A stretch of DNA of 64,000 nt, taken from positions 1,426,001-1,490,000 of the forward strand of contig OZ253953.1 of NCBI GenBank assembly GCA_965267335.1, given 5' to 3'. The position numbers and the translations under genes were made by a program. The notes under the pieces are model-generated. The model was not told where the DNA came from. It ran no database searches and was given only the letters and a program-made list of their open reading frames with translations. Below, in pieces: positions 8,398 to 16,948 of this stretch. The DNA comes from G965267335 sp965267335. GTDB taxonomy: Bacteria; Bacteroidota; Bacteroidia; Cytophagales; JAAEPT01. Position 1 is the first letter of the stretch, and each line of letters opens with the position of its first letter.

Positions 8398-9666
8398 TTA
8401 TTTTTTAACCTGTTCCTTTTCCAGGTTGAAAAGGTCATTGAGAACATCAATGAGTGTTTCGGCTTCGCCTCGCTTGCAGGCAGCTTTCAATTGGAGTACA
8501 GGTAGTTTCAGAATTTTTTGTGTGATGCTTTTAGTAATTTGATCAACCTTTTGAGCCTCCGTTTCGTCAAGGTTCTTGACATAGCGTGCGATTTCCTCCT
8601 GCCTGATATTTTCGAGAGCCCCTTTTAGTTTTTGGATGGTTGGGGAAACTTCCATTTCCTGACTCCAGTTTTGGATGTCATTAATACCAGACTCTATGAT
8701 GCTTTCAACCTGAGGTATTGCTGCTTTTCTTTTTTCCAAAGCTTCTGTGGCCTTGTTCTGAATATGGTCAATGTTGTAGACCAGCGCACCTTGTATACTC
8801 TCAACCTCTTTCTCTATACTTCTTGGTACCGAAATATCAATAAAATACTTGTAGGTAAGAATCTCCAAGTTAGACAGCTTCTCTTTCGTGATAACAGGTT
8901 GTGGTGCAGCGACAGAAGAAAGAATAATATCAGCTTCTTTTATAGCATCCCACAAATCTTCAAACGGAACTGCCTTAAAGTCATGAGCAGCTGCGAGCTC
9001 TAAAGAAGTAGAATGAGTCCTGTTTGTAATGGTTACATTATTTAACTTGGTACTTGCCAGGTTAACCGTTACGTCCCTGCCCATCTCACCAAGCCCGATA
9101 ATTAATATTTTCGGATCAGCCAGCGCAATGCTTAATTCTTCAATTAGCTCTACCGTAGCATACGAAACAGATGCAGCCCCGTCTCTGAAGCATGTCTCCT
9201 GTACGACTCTTTTGTTAGTAAAGAAGATGGTGTGCATTAACCGATGAAGAAAAGGACCAGCCAAATCCTCATCTGCACTCCACTGATAAGCATTTTTTAC
9301 CTGATTGGAAATTTGCATATCACCAACCACTTGAGCGTCCAAACCTATAGAAACATCAAATAAATGTTTGACAGCTTCGTTTGGGTTGTTGTATGATTCC
9401 GCAATTTCAAGATAGGTGTCAGGATTGGTAAGACCTTTTTCCAAACACAGCAGTTTGATAATGTCCTTACTAAAATCTTTATTTGAAGTATAATATACTT
9501 CAGTACGATTGCAAGTGGATAATATCAATAAGTCAGATGGGGCAAGAATATCTTTAATCTTAACGAGTAAAGTCCTTACTTCCTGCTCATTAAGGGAAAT
9601 AGCTTCCCTCAAGTCGAGAGAGACATTTTTCCATGAGATACTTACTGCTTTGAATTGGTCTAACAT
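8398..9666 (-). CDS. hemA: Glutamyl-tRNA reductase
   Basis: 422 residues. Reduces glutamyl-tRNA to glutamate-1-semialdehyde with NADPH, the first committed step of C5 haem and tetrapyrrole synthesis. The catalytic cysteine is in LSTCNRTEVYY (Cys52). The NADPH-binding glycine motif is ILIIGLGEMGRDV at about residues 187-199, and a C-terminal dimerisation helix region follows. Length is typical. It is divergent from the sensor kinase gene, and three tiny lipoprotein genes follow on the same strand. On the minus strand, TATTTTTG at 9684-9691 could be the -7 element. Confidence 0.95.
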   Translation of the reverse strand: MLDQFKAVSISWKNVSLDLREAISLNEQEVRTLLVKIKDILAPSDLLILSTCNRTEVYYTSNKDFSKDIIKLLCLEKGLTNPDTYLEIAESYNNPNEAVKHLFDVSIGLDAQVVGDMQISNQVKNAYQWSADEDLAGPFLHRLMHTIFFTNKRVVQETCFRDGAASVSYATVELIEELSIALADPKILIIGLGEMGRDVTVNLASTKLNNVTITNRTHSTSLELAAAHDFKAVPFEDLWDAIKEADIILSSVAAPQPVITKEKLSNLEILTYKYFIDISVPRSIEKEVESIQGALVYNIDHIQNKATEALEKRKAAIPQVESIIESGINDIQNWSQEMEVSPTIQKLKGALENIRQEEIARYVKNLDETEAQKVDQITKSITQKILKLPVLQLKAACKRGEAETLIDVLNDLFNLEKEQVKK

Positions 9667-9769
9667 AACACTTTCAAGTCATACAAAAATAGTCGCTAAA
9701 ACGTTAATCGAAAAATGATATTTGTTAGCTTTTGTTATTTAGAATTAATTTAAATAAGAATGTTCGTCA

Positions 9770-11386
9770 ATGAATATTTATAACAGAAAACAACGCTGGA
9801 AAGTTATACTCATGCTAGCAGCAGCTAGTATTGTTGCAATTTCCCTTCTATATACTAATGGTTTGGTAAAAAAACTGTCTAAGGAAGAAGAGCGAAATGC
9901 CAGATTGTGGGCGGAGTCTATAGAGGAAAAATCTGAGTTTGTCCATTTTACCAACAATCTCTTTGATCAGATTGAAGCTGAAGAAAGAAAGAACGGTGAA
10001 CTTTGGGCTAGAGCTTCCAAGAGTTTGATTACCAGCACTGACAATTGTAATCTTAGTTTTATTTTTGAAGTGGTTCGAAATAATGAGACAGTCCCTGTAA
10101 TACTAGCTGATCAAAATTTTAAGCCCATTTCTGACCGGAATGTTGATTCTACTCTTCATTGGGCGGGGCTGACAGCGGGAGGCGATTCCTTGAAACTCAC
10201 TGCCAGATCAGGAGGTGATACTTTGTTTTATAAAGTACCGTTTAGTTCAACGACTGCTGACTCTATCCAACTAATCAATGAAAAAATATTAAGCCGGGAG
10301 ATTGAACAAATGAGGGCCTTATACCCGCCTATTGAGATTCAGATTACCGGAAACCGCAAGAACTTTTTATTCTACAAAGACTCCTATATTTTTTCACAAC
10401 TCAAAACGGCACGTGATGATCTGATTAGTTCGTTTACGGATGATATTATTAAGAACTCTGCTCATGTACCGGTGATTTATGCCGATAGCGCTACGGGGGC
10501 CATAATCGCGTTTGGAAATCTCGGTGCTGAAATCGAAAAGGACTCGGTCGCCTTGCAGAAAAAATACCTTGAAATGAAAGAGAGTTACCAACCAATTAAG
10601 GTTCAACTCAGTGAGTCCGATGTTCGGTTTGTATACTATGAGGAGTCATTTCTACTTACGCAGCTAAGGTATTACCCATACGTGCAATTCTTCATAATCG
10701 GAGTTTTTCTGTTCATCTCCTACTTAATGTTTAGTACTTCGAGAAAGGCAGAACAGAATCAGGTTTGGGTAGGAATGGCTAAAGAAACTGCTCATCAGTT
10801 GGGTACTCCACTTTCTTCATTAATGGCATGGTTGGAGATGCTGAAATTGAAATCTGTGGATGAGGAGGCGATAAAAGAAATCGGAAAGGATATTAAAAGA
10901 CTCGAAACAATCACTGACCGGTTCTCCAAAATAGGCTCTGTTCCTGAATTACAACAACTCAATGTGAGAAATGTAGTTGAAGGGTCGATAGACTATCTCC
11001 GTAAACGAATATCCAATAGGGTCGAGTTGAATATTGATTGTAAAGAAGATGTATCTGCAAAAATTAATGTGCCTCTTTTTGAATGGGTTATAGAGAACCT
11101 GACAAAAAATGCGGTAGATGCTATGTCAGGAGAAGGAAAGGTAGTTTATCATATTTCCAAAGAAAATGACAAAGTGATTGTTGATATCTCTGATAGTGGC
11201 AAAGGAATTCCAAAGAATAAATTTAAAAAAATCTTCAAGCCTGGATTTACTTCTAAAAAAAGGGGGTGGGGTCTTGGACTAACGTTAGTGAAGAGAATCA
11301 TTGAAATTTACCATCAGGGACAGATATTTGTGAAGAAATCCTCGGCTGAAACCGGCACGACCTTCAGAATCATCCTGAAGCCTTAG
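9770..11386 (+). CDS. Membrane sensor histidine kinase with duplicated periplasmic half-domains
   Basis: 538 residues. TM1 is about residues 12-29 and TM2 about 302-320; no HAMP domain is apparent. The His-kinase dimerisation domain contains AKETAHQLGTPLSSL, phospho-acceptor His342. The ATPase domain shows the N box (ENLTKNAVDAM), G1 (DSGKGIP) and G2 (GWGLGL) motifs. The periplasmic region of about 270 residues contains two similar halves: YPPIEIQITGNRKNFLFYKD and YQPIKVQLSESDVRFVYYEE, each followed by SxxxxQLK/R. No response regulator is adjacent, so it is an orphan whose partner and ligand are unknown. Such orphan kinases are common in Cytophagales. Confidence 0.88.
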   Translation: MNIYNRKQRWKVILMLAAASIVAISLLYTNGLVKKLSKEEERNARLWAESIEEKSEFVHFTNNLFDQIEAEERKNGELWARASKSLITSTDNCNLSFIFEVVRNNETVPVILADQNFKPISDRNVDSTLHWAGLTAGGDSLKLTARSGGDTLFYKVPFSSTTADSIQLINEKILSREIEQMRALYPPIEIQITGNRKNFLFYKDSYIFSQLKTARDDLISSFTDDIIKNSAHVPVIYADSATGAIIAFGNLGAEIEKDSVALQKKYLEMKESYQPIKVQLSESDVRFVYYEESFLLTQLRYYPYVQFFIIGVFLFISYLMFSTSRKAEQNQVWVGMAKETAHQLGTPLSSLMAWLEMLKLKSVDEEAIKEIGKDIKRLETITDRFSKIGSVPELQQLNVRNVVEGSIDYLRKRISNRVELNIDCKEDVSAKINVPLFEWVIENLTKNAVDAMSGEGKVVYHISKENDKVIVDISDSGKGIPKNKFKKIFKPGFTSKKRGWGLGLTLVKRIIEIYHQGQIFVKKSSAETGTTFRIILKP

Positions 11387-11426
11387 GACCATCGTGCAAT
11401 TGTGCAAAAATAGAATTTGGAATCAC

Positions 11427-11457
11427 TTTGATTAAGGTTATTAATAAACTAATTTTG
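11427..11457 (+). promoter_or_regulatory. Promoter of atpDC
   Basis: TTTG at 11427-11430 and TAATTTTG at 11450-11457 are separated by 19 nt, matching the Bacteroidota housekeeping promoter TTTG-N19-TAnnTTTG. It lies 50 nt upstream of the atpD start. Confidence 0.75.
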
Positions 11458-11507
11458 CAGTCGCATTTGAAAACAGTAATCTGACATTAATATTCATATC
11501 TAAAAAC

Positions 11508-13016
11508 ATGGCTAATAAAGGCAAAATTTCTCAGGTAATCGGGCCGGTTGTGGATGTAAGCTTTGAACAAGAAGGAGCTAAATTACCAAACATTCTTGAC
11601 GCTCTTGAGGTAGTTAAGGAAAACGGACAAAAGATTATCCTTGAGGTGCAGAATCATCTTGGTGAAGACAGAGTACGTACTATTGCAATGGATGGTACCG
11701 AAGGGCTTCAAAGAGGGATGGAAGTTATTGACACAGGAATGGCTATTTCAATGCCTACCGGTGATGAAATCAAAGGTAGACTCTTCAATGTGGTAGGAGA
11801 GGCTATTGATGGTATTGATCAACCTAAGTCAGATAAGGGACTTCCTATTCACAGACCTGCTCCGAAATTTGAAGATTTAAGTACTTCAACGGATGTACTT
11901 TTCACAGGTATAAAAGTAATTGACCTCCTAGAGCCTTATGCAAAGGGTGGAAAGATTGGACTTTTCGGTGGTGCCGGTGTTGGTAAGACCGTATTGATTA
12001 TGGAGCTAATCAACAACATTGCTAAGGCCTATGAAGGACTTTCTGTATTTGCAGGTGTTGGAGAGAGAACAAGAGAAGGTAATGATCTTCTTCGTGAGAT
12101 GATCGAATCAGGCGTAATCAAATACGGTAAAGGATTTGAGGAGTCTATGGAAGAAGGAGGATGGGACCTTTCTAAAGTTGATAAGAAAGAACTTGCTCAA
12201 TCGCAGGCGACACTTGTATTCGGACAAATGAATGAGCCTCCTGGGGCACGTGCAAGAGTGGCGCTTTCAGGACTTACAGTCGCTGAGTACTTCCGTGATG
12301 GAGATGGCGAAGGAGAAGGTAGAGATATTCTTTTCTTTATCGACAATATTTTCCGATTTACTCAAGCAGGATCTGAAGTGTCGGCACTTCTTGGTCGTAT
12401 GCCTTCTGCGGTAGGTTACCAACCTACACTTGCAACTGAAATGGGAGCAATGCAGGAAAGAATTACCTCAACAAAGAGAGGGTCTATTACATCAGTACAA
12501 GCGGTATACGTTCCTGCGGATGACTTGACTGACCCTGCTCCGGCAACTACTTTCTCACACCTTGATGCTACAACCGTACTTTCAAGAAAGATTGCAGAGC
12601 TTGGTATTTACCCAGCGGTGGATCCACTTGATTCTACTTCAAGAATCATGACGGCTGAAGTTGTTGGTGATGAGCATTACGACACAGCACAAAAAGTGAA
12701 AGAAATTCTTCAACGATACAATGAGCTTCAGGATATCATCGCTATTCTTGGTATGGATGAGCTTAGTGATGAAGATAAATTGGTTGTTCACAGAGCAAGA
12801 AGGGTTGCAAGATTCCTTTCTCAGCCGTTCCACGTTGCCGAGCAGTTTACAGGTCTTGAAGGAAAGCTGGTAGACATCAAAGATACAATCAAAGGATTCA
12901 ATGAAATCTTAGATGGTAAGCATGATGACCTTCCGGAAGCAGCTTTTAACCTTGTAGGAACAATTGAAGAAGCTGTAGCTAAAGGACAAAAACTATTGGC
13001 TGAAGCCGCTAAATAA
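11508..13016 (+). CDS. atpD: F1Fo ATP synthase subunit beta
   Basis: 502 residues. Catalytic subunit of the F1 sector. The P-loop is GGAGVGKT at about residues 158-165, the GERTREGNDL segment supplies the catalytic Glu/Arg region, and the Walker B stretch is DILFFIDNIFRFTQAG. The C-terminal helical domain contains the DELSDEDK equivalent of the DELSEED loop. Only atpC follows; the other subunit genes are not in this window, which matches the split arrangement of many Bacteroidota. Confidence 0.98.
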   Translation: MANKGKISQVIGPVVDVSFEQEGAKLPNILDALEVVKENGQKIILEVQNHLGEDRVRTIAMDGTEGLQRGMEVIDTGMAISMPTGDEIKGRLFNVVGEAIDGIDQPKSDKGLPIHRPAPKFEDLSTSTDVLFTGIKVIDLLEPYAKGGKIGLFGGAGVGKTVLIMELINNIAKAYEGLSVFAGVGERTREGNDLLREMIESGVIKYGKGFEESMEEGGWDLSKVDKKELAQSQATLVFGQMNEPPGARARVALSGLTVAEYFRDGDGEGEGRDILFFIDNIFRFTQAGSEVSALLGRMPSAVGYQPTLATEMGAMQERITSTKRGSITSVQAVYVPADDLTDPAPATTFSHLDATTVLSRKIAELGIYPAVDPLDSTSRIMTAEVVGDEHYDTAQKVKEILQRYNELQDIIAILGMDELSDEDKLVVHRARRVARFLSQPFHVAEQFTGLEGKLVDIKDTIKGFNEILDGKHDDLPEAAFNLVGTIEEAVAKGQKLLAEAAK

Positions 13017-13022
13017 TCGATT

Positions 13023-13268
13023 ATGTACGTAGAGATAATTACACCAGATAAGAAAGTGTTCGAAGGAGATGCTGTCTCTACAACATTTCCAGGAACCGAT
13101 GGTTCTTTCCAGGTTCTGAAAGATCACGCTCCATTAATTAGTTCATTGGGCAAAGGTCCTGTAACCGTGAAAACAGATTCAGGTTCTGAAGCTTATAATA
13201 TCAGCGGAGGAGTGGTTGAGGTGATGAACGATAAAGTAATCGTTTTAGCAGAGAGTTTAGTTGAATAA
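13023..13268 (+). CDS. atpC: F1Fo ATP synthase subunit epsilon (short form)
   Basis: 81 residues, matching only the N-terminal beta-sandwich domain of subunit epsilon (EIITPDKKVFEGDAVSTTFPG, then HAPLISSLG). The C-terminal two-helix domain, which in Escherichia coli and Bacillus inhibits ATP hydrolysis, is absent. This short form is common in Bacteroidota and is not a truncation caused by a local frameshift: the stop is followed directly by a strong terminator. It starts 6 nt after the atpD stop, so the two genes form one operon. Confidence 0.95.
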   Translation: MYVEIITPDKKVFEGDAVSTTFPGTDGSFQVLKDHAPLISSLGKGPVTVKTDSGSEAYNISGGVVEVMNDKVIVLAESLVE

Positions 13269-13294
13269 TAGCATAACCACATCTTAAATATATA

Positions 13295-13325
13295 AAGCCC
13301 GACTTATTTAAGTCGGGCTTTTTTG
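13295..13325 (+). terminator. Intrinsic terminator of atpDC
   Basis: An 11-bp perfect stem (AAGCCCGACTT / AAGTCGGGCTT) with an ATTT loop, followed by a T run, starts 26 nt after the atpC stop. Confidence 0.92.
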
Positions 13326-13351
13326 TTTACACCCAATCCTGGAATTGGGAT

Positions 13352-13654
13352 CTAATCTTCATCTGAGTTTGTCCTGATTTTTTTAAGGTGTTTTTTACTC
13401 GCTATCTCAGTGTTGATTCTTTCAAATTCCAAATCGTCACGTATAGTTTTGGCCAATGCAAAGCACGAACTAACCAGAAAAACTTCACTCATGATAAAGA
13501 ACCCTTTCACCCAAAGGTTGACGGGTAAATGATAAATCCCGATAGATGTGATTGTTAAAGCAATACTAAATGCAGCCCATACCTGAAATCTCCAGGCATT
13601 GGTGTTTTGTGTAATGATATTCTTTTCCATTGCATCAATAATTTGTTGATGCAT
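13352..13654 (-). CDS. Small YiaA/YiaB-type two-helix inner-membrane protein
   Basis: 100 residues with two transmembrane segments (about 22-41 and 50-69: AFSIALTITSIGIYHL and VKGFFIMSEVFLVSSCFAL). It has a short cytoplasmic N terminus (NTNAWRFQVWAAF) and a charged C-terminal tail. The layout and the NxxAW..Q.W..F pattern match the yiaA/B two-helix domain. Function of the family is unknown. It stands alone, convergent with atpDC. Confidence 0.65.
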   Translation of the reverse strand: MHQQIIDAMEKNIITQNTNAWRFQVWAAFSIALTITSIGIYHLPVNLWVKGFFIMSEVFLVSSCFALAKTIRDDLEFERINTEIASKKHLKKIRTNSDED

Positions 13655-13775
13655 AAAGATTGGGAATTCATTCTTCCAATAATGACCAATTAACAGAATT
13701 TGCGTACTTAATAAATCCAGTTCAAAACAATTATCATTAGCAATAATGATTGTTTTGCTGTACTTATTACGGACT

Positions 13776-14594
13776 TTAGAAATTGATTTGTACGGCTTCG
13801 CCAGTTAGTAATCCTGGTGAAAAATTATCAATTTCCTCACCGTTAATAGAAATACTCACGGTGTTAGGACCTGAAGACCCCTCATTCAGGGCGAATACAA
13901 CGAGGTCATTGGCTCCTGAGTTTAACATTGAGGTGGGTACGTTGAAGTTTGTGCCAGCATTTGTCAAAGTATGGTTTTCTATAATCCAGGTCCCATTCAG
14001 GTATACTGAAACAATGTCACCATCTTCCGCGGCATTATCCCATAGTGTTATAGTGAAAAATGAGGTCGCAGGAACATTCACGGTTTCTGGATTTACATTA
14101 TATGAGGTACTATTCACTACCGTACAAGAAAGGTTAAGTCTAATCTCCAAGGCATTACTCTCGTCCTCATTTTCATTTTCCGTATGAAACTTCAAAACCA
14201 TATGGTTGAAATCATCCGCATCTGAAGCATTCGCAAATTCAACCTCAAATAAGTAAGTGATGGTTCCTGTTCCTTCTGTAACTTCTGCATCGGATTTAAG
14301 GATTTGATCTTTGAAGGTCACATTACTGATTTCATTGTCAAATTCATCATAAAATGTAGGCTGATTTTCGATGAGATGAATACAATCCTTGTCTGAATTA
14401 TTAAACTTGAAGGTCACTTCAAACGATGCTGTAGTGGCTCCACTACAAGTTTCCGATATACGTACATAACTCGGTTCACTGATTTTAAAGTTCCTACAGG
14501 CTTTTTCTATGACCTCTAATTCAATGGATTGCTTAGTACATCCGTTGAACAATACAGGTAATCCGATAAGTATGATATAAAATAACTTTTTCAT
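13776..14594 (-). CDS. Lipoprotein with a C-terminal beta domain shared with the upstream gene product
   Basis: About 272 residues from the ATG at 14594, which gives a clean lipoprotein signal (MKKLFYIILIGLPVLFNGC). An in-frame ATG at 14618 overlaps the upstream stop but would put eight polar residues before the signal. The last 100 residues (TITLWDNAAEDGDIVSVYLNG, with the motif NxGxxGPNTVSISINGEE) align with the last 100 residues of the neighbouring outer-membrane protein, whose sequence has VRVWDHQMVDGDRVSLNLNG and PNTAAIIIVDGD. The two genes are adjacent on one strand and very probably form an operon. The middle region is unassigned; the role is probably surface or periplasmic binding, by inference. 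Confidence 0.65.
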   Translation of the reverse strand: MKKLFYIILIGLPVLFNGCTKQSIELEVIEKACRNFKISEPSYVRISETCSGATTASFEVTFKFNNSDKDCIHLIENQPTFYDEFDNEISNVTFKDQILKSDAEVTEGTGTITYLFEVEFANASDADDFNHMVLKFHTENENEDESNALEIRLNLSCTVVNSTSYNVNPETVNVPATSFFTITLWDNAAEDGDIVSVYLNGTWIIENHTLTNAGTNFNVPTSMLNSGANDLVVFALNEGSSGPNTVSISINGEEIDNFSPGLLTGEAVQINF

Positions 14595-14614
14595 AACGCT
14601 AAAAATTAATTGCC

Positions 14615-15835
14615 TCAATCATCATCATCTTTATCCTTCTTAGGCTTATAGGTAATTTCAATAGTACCACTTTTTTCCAGGGTAGATTCCAGGACTATTT
14701 TATGCTCCTTATCTCCATCTACGATAATTATGGCAGCTGTGTTTGGTTCAAACCTTCCCAGATTGAGTGCGTGTAAAACGAATTGATTGAGCCCTTCGTT
14801 TAGATTAATTTCAAACTCATAAACCTTTTTCTGAAGTGTGTAATTCTCCAGTACATACTCACCGTTCAGGTTCAATGACACCCTGTCACCATCCACCATT
14901 TGATGATCCCATACCCGAACTTTTACTGTTGGGCTGTGAACTTTGACTTTATGTGTTACGTCAATTTCCCGTTCGTTGTACTGAGTTGTGTCAACAGGTT
15001 GGGTACTTGTAGTGTCTACCGGAGGATCATTAACGACCACTGTTGTGGTATCAGGCTGTTCGATAGGTTTTTCTTTCGGTTTCTTTGGAGGCTTTTCTTT
15101 CTTCGGTATATGATGAAGTAGGTAGCTATACTTTATTGTAAAACCAAGAAATGATCCCTTTGAATTATATGTATCATTATGAATCGTTGTTGAGTCGACC
15201 ATATTATACACTTCATAATTGCCTGAAGCAATGGCCGATGAACCAAGATTTAGCTTTATGCCCGCACTGATCATGTGTTTGTCTCCTACATATTTTTGAA
15301 TGCCTATTTCAGGAATGATTGAGTTGTTTTGGGCGAAGTAGGTAGTTGTAGCTGTCAGCCTTTCTTTAATCCCTTGCTGTACTTTGTTAAACTCCTTTTC
15401 TTGTGTTAGTGTATTGCTGGCCGAGTTGTTAAATGAGTATCCGACCTGCGCATACAAATAAACATTATTGGGGTCAATCTCTTGAACATAAGAGACGTTG
15501 GCAAAATAACTCCAGGTGTAGCTTCGGTTAGCTAGCTTAACTATGAACCCCGGGTATCGGCTTTCAAAGTTGGCATCTTTCAGTCTCCAGGAGTCATAAG
15601 CTTGTCCAACCCCTGCCTCTATGGCAAATCGGTCCTTAAACCGCCATTGAACAGAAAAATTACCACCAAGGTGATAAGCTAAAGGGTGTTGCTTGATAAT
15701 ACTCTTGTTCTGCCCGTAAGTGTTAGCTACTGGTACCCCTCCATCCAATGAAGCACCAAGATAAATACTACTTTGTGAGTAACCGTTTGAGAAACAAATC
15801 ATTAAAGTAATAGCCGATAGGAGTCTGCGAATCAT
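14615..15835 (-). CDS. Outer-membrane beta-barrel protein with Pro-rich linker and C-terminal beta domain
   Basis: 406 residues. Signal peptide is MIRRLLSAITLMICFSNGYSQ. Residues 22-240 look like a small beta-barrel of the Bacteroidota outer-membrane type. A linker rich in Lys, Pro and Thr follows (KKEKPPKKPKEKP, then DPPVDTTSTQ). Residues about 295-395 form a domain with VWDxxxxDGDxxxLxLNGxxVLxNxxL and an NTAAIII segment, shared with the next gene. The tail is very acidic (KDKDDDD). The domain may sit in the periplasm, with the barrel in the outer membrane. Function unknown. Confidence 0.65.
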   Translation of the reverse strand: MIRRLLSAITLMICFSNGYSQSSIYLGASLDGGVPVANTYGQNKSIIKQHPLAYHLGGNFSVQWRFKDRFAIEAGVGQAYDSWRLKDANFESRYPGFIVKLANRSYTWSYFANVSYVQEIDPNNVYLYAQVGYSFNNSASNTLTQEKEFNKVQQGIKERLTATTTYFAQNNSIIPEIGIQKYVGDKHMISAGIKLNLGSSAIASGNYEVYNMVDSTTIHNDTYNSKGSFLGFTIKYSYLLHHIPKKEKPPKKPKEKPIEQPDTTTVVVNDPPVDTTSTQPVDTTQYNEREIDVTHKVKVHSPTVKVRVWDHQMVDGDRVSLNLNGEYVLENYTLQKKVYEFEINLNEGLNQFVLHALNLGRFEPNTAAIIIVDGDKEHKIVLESTLEKSGTIEITYKPKKDKDDDD

Positions 15836-15908
15836 AGTCCAAAAATTCTCTCAAAATTCATTCCAGACAGGGAAGTTAAGAAATTAATTTAATAAGGTGG
15901 ACTAAAAA

Positions 15909-16202
15909 TTATCCCCTTATTATTCGCATTCTCCGGAGCATTTTCTTTTCAAACCGGACAACAAACTCCCATTGCCCTAAAAGAAAGCCCCAAAATAGAA
16001 GTAGTAACTGGTAGCATGGAACTACGATAAGGATGTACAAAGGAACTACTACCCAAAGACTCGTTTCCTGTGAAATGCCGATCAATTCAAAAAGTGGCCT
16101 TCTGACAAAAACAACAGAGCTCCCCGCAAGGGCAAAGACAATCAGTACAAGGACTACTTGTTGGTTGCTCTTAAGGTTCCATCTTTGTTTGAGTTTTTCC
16201 AT
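15909..16202 (-). CDS. Small two-helix membrane protein (DUF6787-like)
   Basis: 97 residues. An N-terminal basic segment MEKLKQRWNLKSNQQ precedes two long hydrophobic helices (about 17-35 and 46-72) with FVRRPLFELIGI between them, and a basic C terminus (MLRRMRIIRG). The layout recalls a Bacteroidota family annotated as DUF6787; that assignment is from memory and is tentative. It follows the pseudouridine synthase gene by 20 nt on the same strand and may be co-transcribed. Confidence 0.55.
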   Translation of the reverse strand: MEKLKQRWNLKSNQQVVLVLIVFALAGSSVVFVRRPLFELIGISQETSLWVVVPLYILIVVPCYQLLLLFWGFLLGQWEFVVRFEKKMLRRMRIIRG

Positions 16203-16222
16203 TGTGCAAAGGTAATAAAGAA

Positions 16223-16948
16223 TTATAATATTTTATTTAAGTCTCTGTCAGTGATCTTCTTATCAAATACCAGGAACTGTTCCCAGAACTCTTCCGTGGG
16301 CAGGGGTGCTACAATAAGAATGGGCTCTTTTTTCACCGGATGGATGAATTCTATTTTTCTGGCATGAAGGTTTATATTACCATCAGGATTTGATTTTTTG
16401 AACCTATACTTAATATCGCCTCTTATCGGACATCCCATTTTTGATAGCTGAACTCTAATTTGATGCGGCCTGCCTGTGATCGGTTTTACTTCCAACAGAT
16501 GATGATCGTTCAAGGTTCCAAGGTAGGTATAGTATAATTCTGATTTTTTCCTGTCCGGGCTGGGTTCATCATACGCAGTTGTCTTGTTTGCCTTGGCGTC
16601 TTTTACCAAATAGTCGGTTAGCTTCTGATGTTTTTTCTGCGGCTTATTTTTGACGACCGCCCAATAGGTTTTAATGATGTCTTTGTTTCGGAAAAGCTCG
16701 TTCATTCTGTCAAGAGCTTTTGATGTACGGGTAAAAATTACCACACCAGATACGGGTCGATCAAGTCGGTGTGGGGAACCTAAATATACATTTCCGGGCT
16801 TGTTATATCTTTCCTTGATGTAGTCTTTGACCATGTCGATCAGACATTTATCGCCTGTCTTATCTCCTTGGACCAACACCCCGGCAGGTTTGTTGACAAC
16901 AATGAGATGATTGTCTTCATGTAATATGTCAAAAGGAAGTTTTTTCAA
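16223..16948 (-). CDS. RluA-family RNA pseudouridine synthase
   Basis: 241 residues, the single-domain RluA type without an S4 domain. It isomerises uridine in rRNA or tRNA. Catalytic motif: HRLDRPVSGVVIF with the conserved Asp in RLD (about residue 63). The downstream motifs LLEVKPITGRPHQIRVQ and CPIRGD are also present. The exact target nucleotide cannot be predicted. Its start overlaps the panB stop by 4 nt, so translation is likely coupled. Confidence 0.88.
   Translation of the reverse strand: MKKLPFDILHEDNHLIVVNKPAGVLVQGDKTGDKCLIDMVKDYIKERYNKPGNVYLGSPHRLDRPVSGVVIFTRTSKALDRMNELFRNKDIIKTYWAVVKNKPQKKHQKLTDYLVKDAKANKTTAYDEPSPDRKKSELYYTYLGTLNDHHLLEVKPITGRPHQIRVQLSKMGCPIRGDIKYRFKKSNPDGNINLHARKIEFIHPVKKEPILIVAPLPTEEFWEQFLVFDKKITDRDLNKIL

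Noticed and set aside
13323..13350. TGTTTAC box after the atpC terminator
   Set aside because: No GGCACT-like box at the correct distance and no gene in that direction.
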